Shown here piece after piece: positions 1-9,833 of a stretch of 64,000 nt of DNA (position 1 is the stretch's first letter; the number at the start of each line of letters is the position of its first letter). The stretch comes from Sinorhizobium medicae (GTDB taxonomy: Bacteria > Pseudomonadota > Alphaproteobacteria > Rhizobiales > Rhizobiaceae), in the NCBI RefSeq assembly GCF_007827695.1, contig NZ_VITA01000014.1:1-64000 (forward strand), written 5' to 3'. The notes beneath the pieces were generated by a model. That model saw only the letters and a list, made by a program, of their open reading frames with translations, did no database searches and was not told where the DNA came from. A program made the position numbers and the translations under genes.

Positions 1-567
1 ACCCGGGAGCAAAATGAATGAGGCACCGTGGTAACATCGGGGAGCATCGTTAGGTGCGGCAATACGTGATCTCAGCCAGATTGTCGCTCTACACCCCTGA
101 GCAACCGTCGCGATCGAAGGAACGATACCTGAGGCGCATGATGTCACTGACGACACACTGTAGGGTGACGTTTGCTAGAGGTCACTATGCAATGCGCCGA
201 GCCGGAAGTGCGCGAAAAGTCCTGCTCCGGTGTTCTTTGCCGTTGATTGATAACAAACGGCAGCCAGGCTGCGTCGGGGCTGACTCTTAAGAGGTTAGCC
301 TTGATCGTCTCGAAACGGCTTGTTTCCCGCTTTACTACAATCTTTTAGGACGAAAGAAGCCCGGATCGTTGCGACCTGGGCTGAATCAATGTTCAAACTG
401 TATTCTGATTGCAATATCAAACATCGACGCCGCAATACTTCTCCCCCTTCACCAATACAGGAAGCTCTAAGGGCGATTCAGGAAAGATCGGTCGTTGCAA
501 CAAGTATGTTACCCATAAGCGGTAGGAAAACAACCAAGATTAACGGGCTTCATGATTAATCATACTT
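1..567. other. Left-edge stretch with no recognisable gene
   Basis: I find no reading frame here with a recognisable domain, a convincing ribosome binding site or a signal peptide. Short open frames exist on the plus strand but have no family features. It may be decayed sequence like the NYN remnant just to the right. Confidence 0.4.
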
Positions 568-597
568 ATCTGATCTGATCTGATCTGATCTGATCTG
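568..597. repeat. Pentanucleotide tandem repeat, six copies of ATCTG
   Basis: Six perfect head-to-tail copies of the 5-mer ATCTG run from 568 to 597 with no interruption. A 5-bp unit can slip during replication, and inside a gene a copy change would shift the frame. No coding region is evident around it, so it may be an inert microsatellite. Confidence 0.9.
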
Positions 598-644
598 GGC
601 TGGAGATGGAGCCCTGTCGCAACCTCACGGCTCCAGTGTCGTTT

Positions 645-1052
645 ACTGCGTGCCTATTGTCGCTGCCGCTTGACGCGCTTTCTGAAGGCTCCCGGCTTAT
701 CTCGGCCCGGAGCTTGAACAGACGATGGAGGGATCGGCTTCGGGGCGCAGTGCGTCTGAAATCATGGCCGCGTCGAGATTATGCGCCCCTTGCGTTGCTA
801 TGCGGCGACTAGGCTTGTAAAGTTGCCATCGCCTGAGAAGATCACGAGATGATCGGCGGTTACACCAACTCGAGGCGTCGAGGCTGGCGGCCTGCTCAAG
901 GTTGGGGAAAATGCCTTCGACAAGTAAGCGGGGCTTGGTCGAGCCAAGCGGCCCGACCAGCCAATTGCTGCGTCTACACCCTTCAAGGTGCAGCCTAGTC
1001 GCTCATGATGCCGGCGTGCAGCGACGCGGTTACCGGGTGAAGCGTTATGCAA
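645..1052 (-). pseudogene. NYN-domain (LabA-like) protein remnant
   Basis: Read on the minus strand, the segment contains ADHLVIFSGDGNFTSLVAA, which matches the conserved acidic strand of NYN/LabA-type PIN-like nucleases (normally FSGDGDF..LV). A stop follows. Homology continues in the other frames as QRKGR, then MISDALRPEAD (family: PPMI.DELRRQAD), then LFKLRAEISREPSE (family: DL..LR.EI.R.PSER). At least two frameshifts are therefore needed, and the second Asp of the motif is Asn. The N-terminal part is poorly preserved and seems to carry an internal deletion. It is not expected to be functional. Confidence 0.6.
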
Positions 1053-1170
1053 GGTGTCATAACTTTATCACGCTGCAGGTCTCGCAAACTTCACCTATGT
1101 GAGCGCTCAGCGTCGCCTCCGATCCGTACGAATACTGCGGAGATCGTGTTCTCGCTAGAGCGTGAGACGC

Positions 1171-1539
1171 CTACGCTGAAAGGCCGCATTCAAGCTCATT
1201 TGGCTGAGCACAATTTTGAGAGTTCATATCGCTTGGGCGCTTGAGAAAACTCGTCCAAATGCAAACTGAGGTCTTCGGAGACGCGTTTTCGATAGTTGCC
1301 CGCTGGCAGTCTTCGTCGCCGCAAGCGGTACCACTATCGCCCTGTTTTACACTAGCCGCTATCGCGGCTGGCCCGCAGCGGCCCGGTTCAGGAAAGGATA
1401 CCTGCCCGGTGGATATCTGCTGCGTAGTCCACTTTTCGTTGTCGATAGCCTTTTCATCAAACGTATCGCCGAGAGTTTGCCCCATTGCAGTTCCGGCAAG
1501 CACAGTGAGCGATACCGCCACTATTGAAATCTTGATCAT
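1171..1539 (-). pseudogene. Truncated secreted polysaccharide-lyase-like protein
   Basis: The start at 1539 is supported by a GGAGGG ribosome binding site eight bases upstream. The first 20 or so residues (MIKISIVAVSLTVLAGTAMG) form a clear Sec signal peptide. The mature part begins QTLGDTFDEKAIDNEKW and reaches a CxxEDCQRATIE stretch that resembles the Cys-Gln-Arg-Ala-Glu-Ile-Arg region of heparin-lyase-like polysaccharide lyases. The frame then runs into unrelated sequence and stops at about 122 residues, roughly half or less of the usual length. I read it as the 5' end of an exported lyase whose 3' part has been lost. The family assignment is tentative; export and truncation are clearer. 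Confidence 0.45.
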
Positions 1540-1986
1540 GTGTCCCTCCGAAACAAAGATCATCAGTACGGAACATTTGCTTGCTAATTCCGGGTCTCTC
1601 TCGAGAGCTAGGGATCGCGCTCCTGTTCTAAAGTTACGCTGCCCGCCAGCCTCCATCGGTCGTATTCGTGTATGGTTATCAGCCTTTACTTACCACGATC
1701 TCCTGAAGTTAGCACGGTTGCAGAACGTGTTGGTTACAGTTTGTGATCCGCAAACAAGTAGGCGTTCAATTTTCTCGTAGGTATTAGTTGGGATCACCTC
1801 CCGCATGAGCGTCAAGCGTCCCGCCGCCTCCGCGTGTGAGGATGCAGGCAATCCGAGGCGCCCTCATCCGTTCTGCCGGCCACCTTTCCCCGCCTGTGGA
1901 GCTGCTCAGCTTATAGCCACGGAACTCTTTCGAGCGGAACAAAGGTGGAGATGTGAACGCCGAAAGCAATGCACTTTGCGACGACG
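1540..1986. other. Intergenic stretch, no gene seen
   Basis: About 450 bases between the 5' end of the truncated secreted gene and the 3' end of the Crp/Fnr gene. Open frames here lack recognisable features. The upstream control of the truncated secreted gene should lie in it. Confidence 0.5.
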
Positions 1987-2688
1987 TCACGATTTTTCCC
2001 GACGAGAAAAGACCTGCTCCTCCTCATCTCCGGCGAGCAATTCCAGAGCAGTAAGGTCGCACAGCAGGAGCCTGCGTCCGCATCTCTCTATGAGGCCCCC
2101 CTTAGCGAGGACGCTCATCTCCCGAGAGACCGCCTCCCGGTGTGTGCTAATTGATGCCGCCAACTCGAAATGGGTGGGCGCCGGGTCAATGAATACTCGG
2201 CTGGTGGATTCATCCCGATCGTCCGCACGGCGGAGCAATTCGAGAATGAGACGCCTGCGCACCACTAAGGTGCTGAACTCGTAAACCCGGTCGGTCATAT
2301 GCCTTATGCCCGACGAGAGGTGTTCGAGCAGGGCCCAGGAAAAATCCGGGTGGTCGGTGACCAGCCTTCGGAAGGCCGGCGCCGGCAATCTTGCTGCACG
2401 GGTTGCCTCAAGAGCCACGACACTGGCCGATCGCGCCTTCCCATCGATTGCAGACACTTCCCCGATGATGTCGCCGGGGCCGCGGTCGCCATAGAAGATC
2501 TCGCGGCCGTTTTCGGAAAAAAGGGTTACGCGGGCGCGCCCCTCCAGTATGAAGAAGACGTCACGCCCGCTTTCGCCATGCGCGACGATCAGTTCGCCAG
2601 GAGTATACAAGCGAACAATCCAATGCTTGAACAAGGCAGCGACGGCTGCTTCACCCAGCCTCGAAAGAAAATTAGGCGAACGCGTCAT
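1987..2688 (-). CDS. Crp/Fnr family transcriptional regulator
   Basis: A 233-residue protein with the two-domain Crp/Fnr layout. Residues about 15-130 form a cyclic-nucleotide-binding beta-barrel (PGELIVAHGESGRDVFFILEGRA, then GDIIGEVSAIDG). A linking helix follows, and residues about 155-220 form a winged helix-turn-helix (ELAASISTHREAVSREMSVLAKGGLIE). It lacks the N-terminal cysteine cluster of oxygen-sensing Fnr, so an Fe-S sensor is unlikely. The ligand may be a cyclic nucleotide, and a class III cyclase is encoded at 6429-9596, but that link is inference. It is divergent from the small secreted protein and cytochrome c on its right, the natural candidates for its targets. Confidence 0.85.
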   Translation of the reverse strand: MTRSPNFLSRLGEAAVAALFKHWIVRLYTPGELIVAHGESGRDVFFILEGRARVTLFSENGREIFYGDRGPGDIIGEVSAIDGKARSASVVALEATRAARLPAPAFRRLVTDHPDFSWALLEHLSSGIRHMTDRVYEFSTLVVRRRLILELLRRADDRDESTSRVFIDPAPTHFELAASISTHREAVSREMSVLAKGGLIERCGRRLLLCDLTALELLAGDEEEQVFSRREKS

Positions 2689-2888
2689 GGCCGTCGCTTC
2701 CGTTCGGACAAATCTACTCCCTTGACGGCAAAAGAAAATACGGACGACCCATCACGACCAGTGGCGCACCGCCTCGTTTAGCCAATTGCGTTACTGAACC
2801 TGTGCGAATTCTCACAGACGGCACCCGCCCCCGCCTCCTATTATTGGGGCATGGTCTTATTGGGACCTTTTGGCTGGGGAGAAAAACC

Positions 2889-3236
2889 ATGTACAGATAC
2901 AAAGTCCTCGCGGCGCTATGCGTAATGGCAGGCAACGCCTCCGCTGATGAACTCAAGGCCTTGCAAGGGGAAAGCATCGATCTCGGCGCTTATCACGGCG
3001 TCGTCTACTACACCGAAGGCGATAGGGGTTATCAAGTGGTCACCACGATCGCCGAGAATGCGTCGGGCTCGCCCGTGCGGTGCGAGGCAACGCTCGATGA
3101 GGGCCAAAGCCTCACGATTTCGACTCCGGGCGGTTTGAACGAGCCCAGCGAGGCTCTCGAAATCTCGCGTGCCGGCGGCAGGCTCCTCGTGACCAGGATC
3201 GATACCGCCCCGAAACTTGTTCGTGCCGGCCAGTGA
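2889..3236 (+). CDS. Small secreted protein of unknown function
   Basis: A 115-residue protein. I place the start at 2889 because a GGGGAG ribosome binding site precedes it and it yields a compact Sec signal peptide (MYRYKVLAALCVMAGNASA) cut before DELK. The mature part is short and beta-rich in appearance (GVVYYTEGDRGYQVVTTIAE), without cysteine pairs beyond a single Cys or known motifs. It may be a periplasmic protein of a redox system, because a cytochrome c gene lies just downstream on the same strand and a Crp/Fnr regulator is divergent. No function can be named from sequence. Confidence 0.65.
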   Translation: MYRYKVLAALCVMAGNASADELKALQGESIDLGAYHGVVYYTEGDRGYQVVTTIAENASGSPVRCEATLDEGQSLTISTPGGLNEPSEALEISRAGGRLLVTRIDTAPKLVRAGQ

Positions 3237-3339
3237 TTTTACGGCCCAAGAGATTGACAACTCGACTCCGGCAATGGTTGGGCGTAGGCAATTCCAGGCC
3301 CGGGGGAGTATGCGCGGGATCCTTGATGCCGTTGTGATA

Positions 3340-3470
3340 CCGGCGCCGTACGCAAGAACTACAGGATCCTTTTGGCCGGTCTGGTAGCCTCATGCGGCCC
3401 GAGCAGCGACTCCGGCCGTGCCCATCTGGAGATGCCGGGCGAGCAGCCGGCATACGCCTATCTACGATGA
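3340..3470 (+). pseudogene. Possible small lipoprotein remnant overlapping the cytochrome c start
   Basis: One frame reads YRILLAGLVASCGPSSDSG and ends PAYAYLR with a TGA that overlaps the ATG of the cytochrome c gene (ATGA). The LAGLVASC block is a typical lipobox with Cys. No ATG or GTG start is available before an upstream stop, so this may be a broken gene or one starting at a TTG. The translational overlap is the best argument that it was once real. Confidence 0.3.
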
Positions 3471-3889
3471 CAAAGCAAGCATCTATCTGCCGAAGGCTGT
3501 TCGCCGTGGTCGCCTGTGGCTTCGCGGTCGGTTCCTGGGAAACTTTGCAGGAGACTTCAGCCGCCGACAAGTTCTACAGGGTCATCGACGGCAAGGCCGA
3601 TGGACCGACCTACAACGGGTACCGGCGTTATCATGCCAGCTGCAGCCATTGCCACGGCCCCGATGGGGTGGGTTCGACCTTCGCGTCCTCTCTCATCGAC
3701 CGGCCCCGCGATATCGAGGAGTTCAGGCGCGTCGTCCGGAACGGCCAGAGCAGTAGCGGCACCTCGGTCATGAAGGGGTTCGCTGACGATCCCAATTTCG
3801 CTCTTTATATCGATGACATCTACGCCTATCTGCAGGCCCGCGCCGAAGGCGCTCTCGGCCGCGGGCGGCCAAAGAGATTGGAGCCGTAG
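3467..3889 (+). CDS. Exported monohaem c-type cytochrome
   Basis: A 140-residue protein. The first 33 or so residues look like a Sec signal (LFAVVACGFAVGSW, processed near SAADK). A single haem-binding motif CSHCH lies at residues 59-63, and Met102 in SVMKGF is a plausible sixth ligand. The size and layout fit a class I periplasmic electron carrier of the kind paired with quinoprotein or other periplasmic dehydrogenases, but no dehydrogenase gene is adjacent. The start at 3467 gives the best signal peptide. The gene follows the small secreted protein at 2889 and may be co-transcribed with it. Confidence 0.8.
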   Translation: MTKQASICRRLFAVVACGFAVGSWETLQETSAADKFYRVIDGKADGPTYNGYRRYHASCSHCHGPDGVGSTFASSLIDRPRDIEEFRRVVRNGQSSSGTSVMKGFADDPNFALYIDDIYAYLQARAEGALGRGRPKRLEP

Positions 3890-4477
3890 AACCCGGGACG
3901 CCATGGTAGCTTGATGAGCCCAACGAGTAAAAGGCGCATCCGCGCTTCCATCTATCGTCCAGATGCACGATCTACGGATGCTGGCGTAGAAGAGGTATTC
4001 GCTCAAAGCCTACCGGCAGGCCGGTTATACCAGGAAGATGGGGGCAGGCGATTCAGCCTTCCGGGCGCGGTTTGTCAGGTCTAGTATGTAGGCGCAACAG
4101 GATTGGCATAACCCGCCAAACAGGCGAGAAACGGATCGTCCGCTGGCAAGCTGCTCCGCTTAGGGGGGCGAAGCCGCTTCCCCGTCGCCTGCCCGGTACG
4201 CGCCAGCGAGCGGGCAATGTCGATGATGTGGTCACGGCCGGCGGTCGGGCCGTCCCGATCCGGGAGTCGACGTCACTCGCCCGGACAGTGGGACTGTCAT
4301 CGTCCAGAATAGCGATTGGAAGGCATGGAGCAATGGATTAACGAGGGAAGTGCCTGACCTCCATGCCCACGCGTTGGTACCCGCCGTGAACGCGTCGCCG
4401 GGAGGCGCTCATACCGAACCTTCTGCGCCGAATAGTTATGATTCAGATCAAATGCGACATTTGGAAAGGGCATCCGC
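3890..4477. other. Intergenic stretch, no gene seen
   Basis: Nearly 600 bases between the cytochrome and peptidase genes. I see no convincing coding frame. A short palindrome (ACCGGCAGGCCGGT, near 4009-4022) lies about 120 bases after the cytochrome stop; it has no T-run and I do not call it a terminator. Confidence 0.45.
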
Positions 4478-5977
4478 ATGACTGAAACGCCCGCGAAATC
4501 CAAAAGAGCTCTGACGAAGCGGGCGACCGCTACCGCGAAGACCAAGACCCGAAAGAAGAATGTGCCTTCCCCCCCTGCGGCGGTGGGCTCATGGGAGGAC
4601 GATCCCGCAACGGCCGTGGGTCTGACGGTGCCGACACCAGATCTATCCAAGCTTCCCCTCGCGTTCTCGTTTCCAGCAGGAGGGCCGCCGCCAGCCATCT
4701 ACGCACAAGGGACGTCTCAGTTCCGCTACTGGGCCACGGCAGCCGCGTTGAGGCGAGGCGCCGACTATTGGGCGAACCGGGTACCGTTGACGCAATGGTA
4801 CGGGGGCCCGAATCTCAACGTCGTGCTCGACATGGGATTCGGTCTCGACGCCAACTACGACCGGACTGCGTTGAATTTCTTCCACGGTCCGGGTGTGACA
4901 GGAACGGTATTCACCTGCGAAAGTCCCGACGTAAGCTGTCACGAGGTGGGACACGCCGTGCTTGACGCGTTCAAGCCCGGGCTGTGGGGCGCCGCCAGCA
5001 AGGAGGTCTCGGCCTTTCATGAGTCCTTCGGCGACATCAGCGCCTTGATGTCGGCCATCCAGATTCCGTCACTGCGCACCGCGATCCTTTCCGGCAGTGG
5101 CGGAAACCTTTACACGACGTCGCGTCTCTCAAGGCTCGCGGAGCAGTTTGGGAGCGCTCTCCGCGCGCAGGATCCCGGCCTGGCCGAGGCGGACTGTCTT
5201 CGCAATGCGGTCAACTCCTTCAATTATCAGGACCCGACGACGCTCCCGAGTACAGCCCCCATGTATCAGCTCTCTTCGGAGCCGCACTCCTTCTCGCGTA
5301 TTTTTACGGGCGCCTTCTTCGAGATTCTCGGGGTTTCGCTCGCCGCCAAGGCGGCCATTCCAGGGGGACCAACAGAGGCGGAACTGCTCGCCGTCGCCGA
5401 CGACCTTGCCGGATTTCTCGTTCAAGGTGTCAAGTGTTCTCCAATCGTCCCCAATTGGTACGCCCAGGTCGCAGCAAACATGGTGGTCGCTACCCAGACG
5501 GACCCGACCTACGCGTCGATCGCCAAGGGCGTGTTCGTAGGGAGGAGCATCCTTTCCCTGCACTCCGTGTCGTCGCTCCCAATGATGTCGAATGTCAAGT
5601 CGCTCGCCGCGGCGGCGAAATCGGCGACCGCCGCGCTAGAGCCCCTCCCGTTGGTCGCGCTGCCGGCGTCCCATCATGGCATCGATGGCGTCCTCTTCGT
5701 GGAGGCCGCTGCCGAGCCGCTCAATAGTATTGTGAGCGCCGCCGACTTCAAAGCTGAGCCGATCGACCCCCCAAGCGCAATTGCGGCGGCCAAGGCCTTT
5801 GTCGACGATCTCTTCATGCGTGGCCAGATCGACTACGGCGCGGTCGTAGACCCGGAACGCCGGCTAGTGCGCAACCACAAAACTAAGACCCACGCGCTCG
5901 TCAAGGTCGACGGGGGCGCGCGTCTTGAGCGCCGACTTTTCAGCTGCGGCCTCTGTGCGCGCGGCGTCATTCACTAG
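4478..5977 (+). CDS. M4-like (thermolysin-type) zinc metallopeptidase
   Basis: A 499-residue protein. HEVGH at 155-159 is the zinc-binding and catalytic HExxH. About two turns further, HESFGD supplies a third ligand candidate (Glu182) and the Asp186 of the ExxxD pattern used by the thermolysin (M4) clan, with a spacing a few residues longer than in thermolysin. Residues 1-35 are rich in Lys, Arg, Thr and Ala and do not form a signal peptide, which is odd because M4 enzymes are normally secreted as pre-pro-proteins. The C-terminal 120 residues have no motif I recognise. The protein may be intracellular, exported by another route, or a distinct subfamily. The catalytic residues look intact. Confidence 0.75.
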   Translation: MTETPAKSKRALTKRATATAKTKTRKKNVPSPPAAVGSWEDDPATAVGLTVPTPDLSKLPLAFSFPAGGPPPAIYAQGTSQFRYWATAAALRRGADYWANRVPLTQWYGGPNLNVVLDMGFGLDANYDRTALNFFHGPGVTGTVFTCESPDVSCHEVGHAVLDAFKPGLWGAASKEVSAFHESFGDISALMSAIQIPSLRTAILSGSGGNLYTTSRLSRLAEQFGSALRAQDPGLAEADCLRNAVNSFNYQDPTTLPSTAPMYQLSSEPHSFSRIFTGAFFEILGVSLAAKAAIPGGPTEAELLAVADDLAGFLVQGVKCSPIVPNWYAQVAANMVVATQTDPTYASIAKGVFVGRSILSLHSVSSLPMMSNVKSLAAAAKSATAALEPLPLVALPASHHGIDGVLFVEAAAEPLNSIVSAADFKAEPIDPPSAIAAAKAFVDDLFMRGQIDYGAVVDPERRLVRNHKTKTHALVKVDGGARLERRLFSCGLCARGVIH

Positions 5978-6428
5978 AAGGGATAGGCTGGATAAAGCAG
6001 AACGAAAAACCCGCCAGACAAAACCGTCGTTGTGGCCAATGACGCGTCCAAGGTGTTCAAAAGGAATCGTCGAGGGGCAAGCAGTGGCGCCCACGCCCCG
6101 ACGGAAAGCTTCCGCCGCGCGCCGCATCCTCCTCGGCAGCACCCCGAAGGCCTGCCGTTCCTCAAGCGGATGCGCTTCAGCCCCTTCTAGTCACTACAAC
6201 TCAGACATCGCACTTGCGACCCGATGGGCGGGAGAGCCATCCGTGGAGCAAAGCGAATTGTCGTCTGAACAGGTCGTGGGCCGCTCTCCCCTCGACCCGA
6301 TCCTCATCGTTTGGCCGGCACGAGATCGATCAATTTCTCAGCGAGCCGGTCGGGTTGACCGTTTGGTAGTCGCCAGCCTGGAAATTGCTTCTGGCGCCGG
6401 GGCAGACCGTAGCCCGATGTTACATCCT
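5978..6428. other. Intergenic stretch between convergent genes, no gene seen
   Basis: This separates the 3' ends of the peptidase and the cyclase. I found no reading frame with family features and no clear hairpin followed by a T-run. Confidence 0.5.
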
Positions 6429-9400
6429 TTAACCACGCGGCAGCTCCGACGAAAGCAAATCAAGCGACTGCTTGGCCCTCGCCTCCCATGCCTTGGCCCC
6501 TTGCTCGCGCGCAAAAGAGATGGCCTCCTGAAACGATTCTTTCGCATCAGAGAGCCGCTGCGTCTGCCTTAGAAGTTCTCCCCGCAGACGAAGCAACTCG
6601 GACGTGTAGTAGTGCTCACCAGTACGCGCCGCGAGCTTGAGTGCCTGATCGAGGACCGCCGTTGCCTCGTCAGCCCGTCCCATTCGAAGGTAGCTATCGG
6701 CGAGCACGCCTAGATAGCATGTCTTATCGACCTCCTGCTGTCCCATATTGTCGCATATGTGCTTCATCTGCGCGAGGCCGGAGGCGTCTTGGCGACTTGC
6801 CACCTTGGCCCACCCGGAAAAGAACGAAGCAAAGTTCAGCCAAAGCTGGAATCCGTTGCGCTTCGCGAGCGGCACGAGGTCGTCCACCAGCCTCTGGAGC
6901 GTTGCTACATCCTGACGAAGAGACATCAGTATGCAGCCGTTACCCAGACAGGCAGCGAGGCGGTAGTCCGTTTGTCGGCGGGTCTCCGTTTCGGCCGCGT
7001 GAAACAACTCCATGGCCGCGTCGGCATCCCCCAAGATTTGCAGCGTCCACGAGAGATAAAGCATCGACATACTTGGAAAGTCGCTTCCGACCTCGTCGGC
7101 ATGCTCGCGGTTTTCGAGAGCCTCCAGGAACACCTCTCGCGCCTGCGAAAATCTGCCGCGCGCGAAGGCGCACATGCCTCCGAACTGCAGTCCGAGCACG
7201 AGGGCCTTGATGTTGCCATCCCTGCGGCCAATCTCCTTAAGCCGGTTGCTCGCCCATTCCGCGTCCGAGAACCGGGCTGAGTTGAACGAAGTTCCGAACA
7301 AGCCGTCCAGGGCCCGAATCGCCGCCTCTGAGTCTCCGGTCGCCTCGCTGAGCCGCATGACATTCCGGTATGCGTCGCTGCCGTCCTCGGTGATATATCC
7401 ATATGCCGCGTAGAGAACGTCGCCCCTTTCGAGTTCGAGGGTCAGCTCTCTGCTGTCGCGCATCTTCGAGGGCGGCATCCTGCGGACACATTCGATACCT
7501 TTCGCGAACATGTTCGCAGCCTCGACCTTTGCCCACGTCGCCCCAAGCTTCCGGCCCGCCCTGAGCCAGTAGTCGGCGGCGAGTTCGAACTGCGTCGCCT
7601 CGTCATAATGCTGCGCGAGGATCTCGGGATGCTCCACTACCATTGTCGGCTGGACGACCTCGATTGCCTTGGCGACGAGGGCATGAAGCTCTCGCCGCCT
7701 GTCCCGAAGCAGTGCCCCGCGGGCGGCCTCCTGCAGCAGACTGTGAGAGAAGGAGTACCGGGGCCAGTTGCTGAAGGGCTGCGGCGCGACGAGGCCGACG
7801 GCGACAAGTCGTTCGATCTGCGGCCGCAGCATCTCGCTCGAGAGACCGACAACATGGGCGAGCGTCTTCAGGTCGAATTCTCGGCCGATTACAGCGGCAG
7901 TCTGCGCGACCGTCTTCACGGCGCCGAGCTTGTCGAGACGGGACATGAGCGCGGACTGGAGGGAGACGGGGACGTCGACGTCGCACTCGGCCTTCGCCCC
8001 TGACCGTCCCGACGTATAGGGAGCAAGCATGAGGGCGGATCGGGCGAGTTCCTCAAGATAGAGGGGAACACCTTCGGCCTTGCTGAGAAGCGTCGCGACG
8101 ACGCTGGAAGACAGATGGCCCCCTTCGACGACGTTCTGGACGAACTCGCCAGCCTCCTCGCGGGAGAACCGCTCGAGTGCAAGATGCGCCGCGACGGCGT
8201 TGTCGAAGCCAGCCTTCGTCTGCTTCTCGCGCGAGGTCACCAGGAGGAGCACTGAAAATTGCGCGACGTCGTGCGCAAGCGTCTGGAGGAGCTTGCCGGA
8301 GGACGGGTCGATCCACTGCTCGTCCTCCACGAAGAGCATCAGGGGTCCGGCGCTCGACAATTGCCGGAGCCAGCCCGAAAACACTTGGCTAATCACGGCT
8401 TCCTGCTGAGAGGAGGCAAGCCTGGACGGTTCATAGTCCGGTTCGACTGTCAGAAGGCGTGTGAAGATCGGATACGAGACCGACAAAGGGATGGTGCTCG
8501 ACGACAGAGCGGCCCGAAGCCTATCAGACGACAGCAGCGCGTCCTCGGTAATTCCAACCTCCTGCTTGAACAGCCTTAGAAACGGATAGAGTGCGCTGTT
8601 GGCGAAGGCGGGGGCGCACTGCGCAACAAGCGCCTTCACTCCGGGAAAACTCCTCCCAACCTCGAAGAGCAGCCGCGACTTCCCTATCCCCGGCTCGCCG
8701 CTTATCAACGCGACGCGACCATGGCGGTCGGCTCGCACCGCGTCCCAGAGGGCCTCGACTGCCTGCAGTTCGCTCCTCCTTCCCACCAGCGGCGTCGATC
8801 GGAGTTCGCCCGCGAAGCGGTATTCTCTTGCGATTGGCTTGAGGGCGCGCCGGACGTGGACGGGATCGCTGAAGCCCTTCAGCGTCTTTTCGCCAATGTC
8901 GGCGTAAGCGAAGGCGCTTGCCGTCGCCCGGAACGTGTTCTCATCGACGAAGATTCCGTTTGGCTCGGCGATGGCCTGAAGTCGTTGGGCGAGATTCGGG
9001 ACATGGCCGAATGCCACCGTCGAAATTCCGGCAGGCGCACCCTCGATGTCGCCCACGACTACTAGGCCGCTGGCAACCCCAATCCTCACCCCCAAGCGCG
9101 AACTGTCCGGCGTCTCTATCTGTGGCACCGCTGCCACGATGTCGAACGCCAAATGTACCGCGCGCTCCGCGTCGTTCTCCTCCGCTGCCGGAAAACCGAA
9201 CAGGACCTGGAGCGCGTCGCCGACATAGTTCGCGACGAAGCCCCCATGGGTCTTTGCAAGCGCGCTGCATCGCGAGAGGAATGTCTGCGTGAGCTGGCTG
9301 ACGTCTTCGGGGTCGAGCCTGGAGGCATACTCGGTCGAACCAACCATGTCGCCAATAAGGATCGTGAGCTGGCGGCGTTCGACTGGAGTCGGATCACTCC

Positions 9401-9596
9401 CTTGGGGCCGCACCGACCGGCCGAGCGCAGCGATGGCGGCGAGCAGCTTGCGGCGTGGGCCCAACGGGATGCCCAGCTCGCGCAGATCCTGCTCTGATAG
9501 CAGCGCAAGCGTGTCGAAATCGATCTGCGCGTCTGCGAATTTGCCCGCCAAGTGCTGCAATCCGATCTCGGCCAGCCATGTCGTGACGTCACTCAT
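6429..9596 (-). CDS. SAM-domain adenylate/guanylate cyclase with AAA ATPase and TPR regions
   Basis: A 1055-residue signalling protein; I choose the start at 9596 because the family begins at the SAM domain (MSDVTTWLAEIGL). Residues 1-60 are the SAM domain. Residues about 75-245 are a class III cyclase domain, with the two metal-binding aspartates in LIGDMVGST and YVGDALQV. From about 265 an AAA/NACHT-like ATPase follows, with Walker A GEPGIGKS and a Walker-B-like LFVEDEQW. The C-terminal half is helical TPR-like repeats. This layout is common in rhizobia, which carry many such cyclases. The product should be cAMP or cGMP; the input signal is unknown. It is divergent from the SnoaL-like gene at 9834. 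Confidence 0.9.
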   Translation of the reverse strand: MSDVTTWLAEIGLQHLAGKFADAQIDFDTLALLSEQDLRELGIPLGPRRKLLAAIAALGRSVRPQGSDPTPVERRQLTILIGDMVGSTEYASRLDPEDVSQLTQTFLSRCSALAKTHGGFVANYVGDALQVLFGFPAAEENDAERAVHLAFDIVAAVPQIETPDSSRLGVRIGVASGLVVVGDIEGAPAGISTVAFGHVPNLAQRLQAIAEPNGIFVDENTFRATASAFAYADIGEKTLKGFSDPVHVRRALKPIAREYRFAGELRSTPLVGRRSELQAVEALWDAVRADRHGRVALISGEPGIGKSRLLFEVGRSFPGVKALVAQCAPAFANSALYPFLRLFKQEVGITEDALLSSDRLRAALSSSTIPLSVSYPIFTRLLTVEPDYEPSRLASSQQEAVISQVFSGWLRQLSSAGPLMLFVEDEQWIDPSSGKLLQTLAHDVAQFSVLLLVTSREKQTKAGFDNAVAAHLALERFSREEAGEFVQNVVEGGHLSSSVVATLLSKAEGVPLYLEELARSALMLAPYTSGRSGAKAECDVDVPVSLQSALMSRLDKLGAVKTVAQTAAVIGREFDLKTLAHVVGLSSEMLRPQIERLVAVGLVAPQPFSNWPRYSFSHSLLQEAARGALLRDRRRELHALVAKAIEVVQPTMVVEHPEILAQHYDEATQFELAADYWLRAGRKLGATWAKVEAANMFAKGIECVRRMPPSKMRDSRELTLELERGDVLYAAYGYITEDGSDAYRNVMRLSEATGDSEAAIRALDGLFGTSFNSARFSDAEWASNRLKEIGRRDGNIKALVLGLQFGGMCAFARGRFSQAREVFLEALENREHADEVGSDFPSMSMLYLSWTLQILGDADAAMELFHAAETETRRQTDYRLAACLGNGCILMSLRQDVATLQRLVDDLVPLAKRNGFQLWLNFASFFSGWAKVASRQDASGLAQMKHICDNMGQQEVDKTCYLGVLADSYLRMGRADEATAVLDQALKLAARTGEHYYTSELLRLRGELLRQTQRLSDAKESFQEAISFAREQGAKAWEARAKQSLDLLSSELPRG

Positions 9597-9833
9597 CGCC
9601 GGACCCGTCCAGTTAAAATCGAGCCGCACCTCAACTTGCGCATTTCTTCGGTTCAAGCTACTCTACTAGCCGACGTCATTCAACAACTTGAGTTTAGTCT
9701 GAGCGCGGTCCACATGGCGTGGCCGCGTATACTTGCAATGCTGCGAGAACGTCTGGTGCGGTCCGTTGGTAGTGCATTGAATGGCGTAAGGGGTCGGACC
9801 GGGCCCCCGGTGGGCAGCACGGAGGGGGTCAAC

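Noticed and set aside
568-597. CRISPR or other spaced repeat array
   Set aside because: The unit is 5 bp with no spacers, and no cas gene is present in the window.
1241-1780. A 179-residue plus-strand open frame
   Set aside because: It is antisense to the truncated secreted gene, whose signal peptide and ribosome binding site make the minus-strand reading much stronger.
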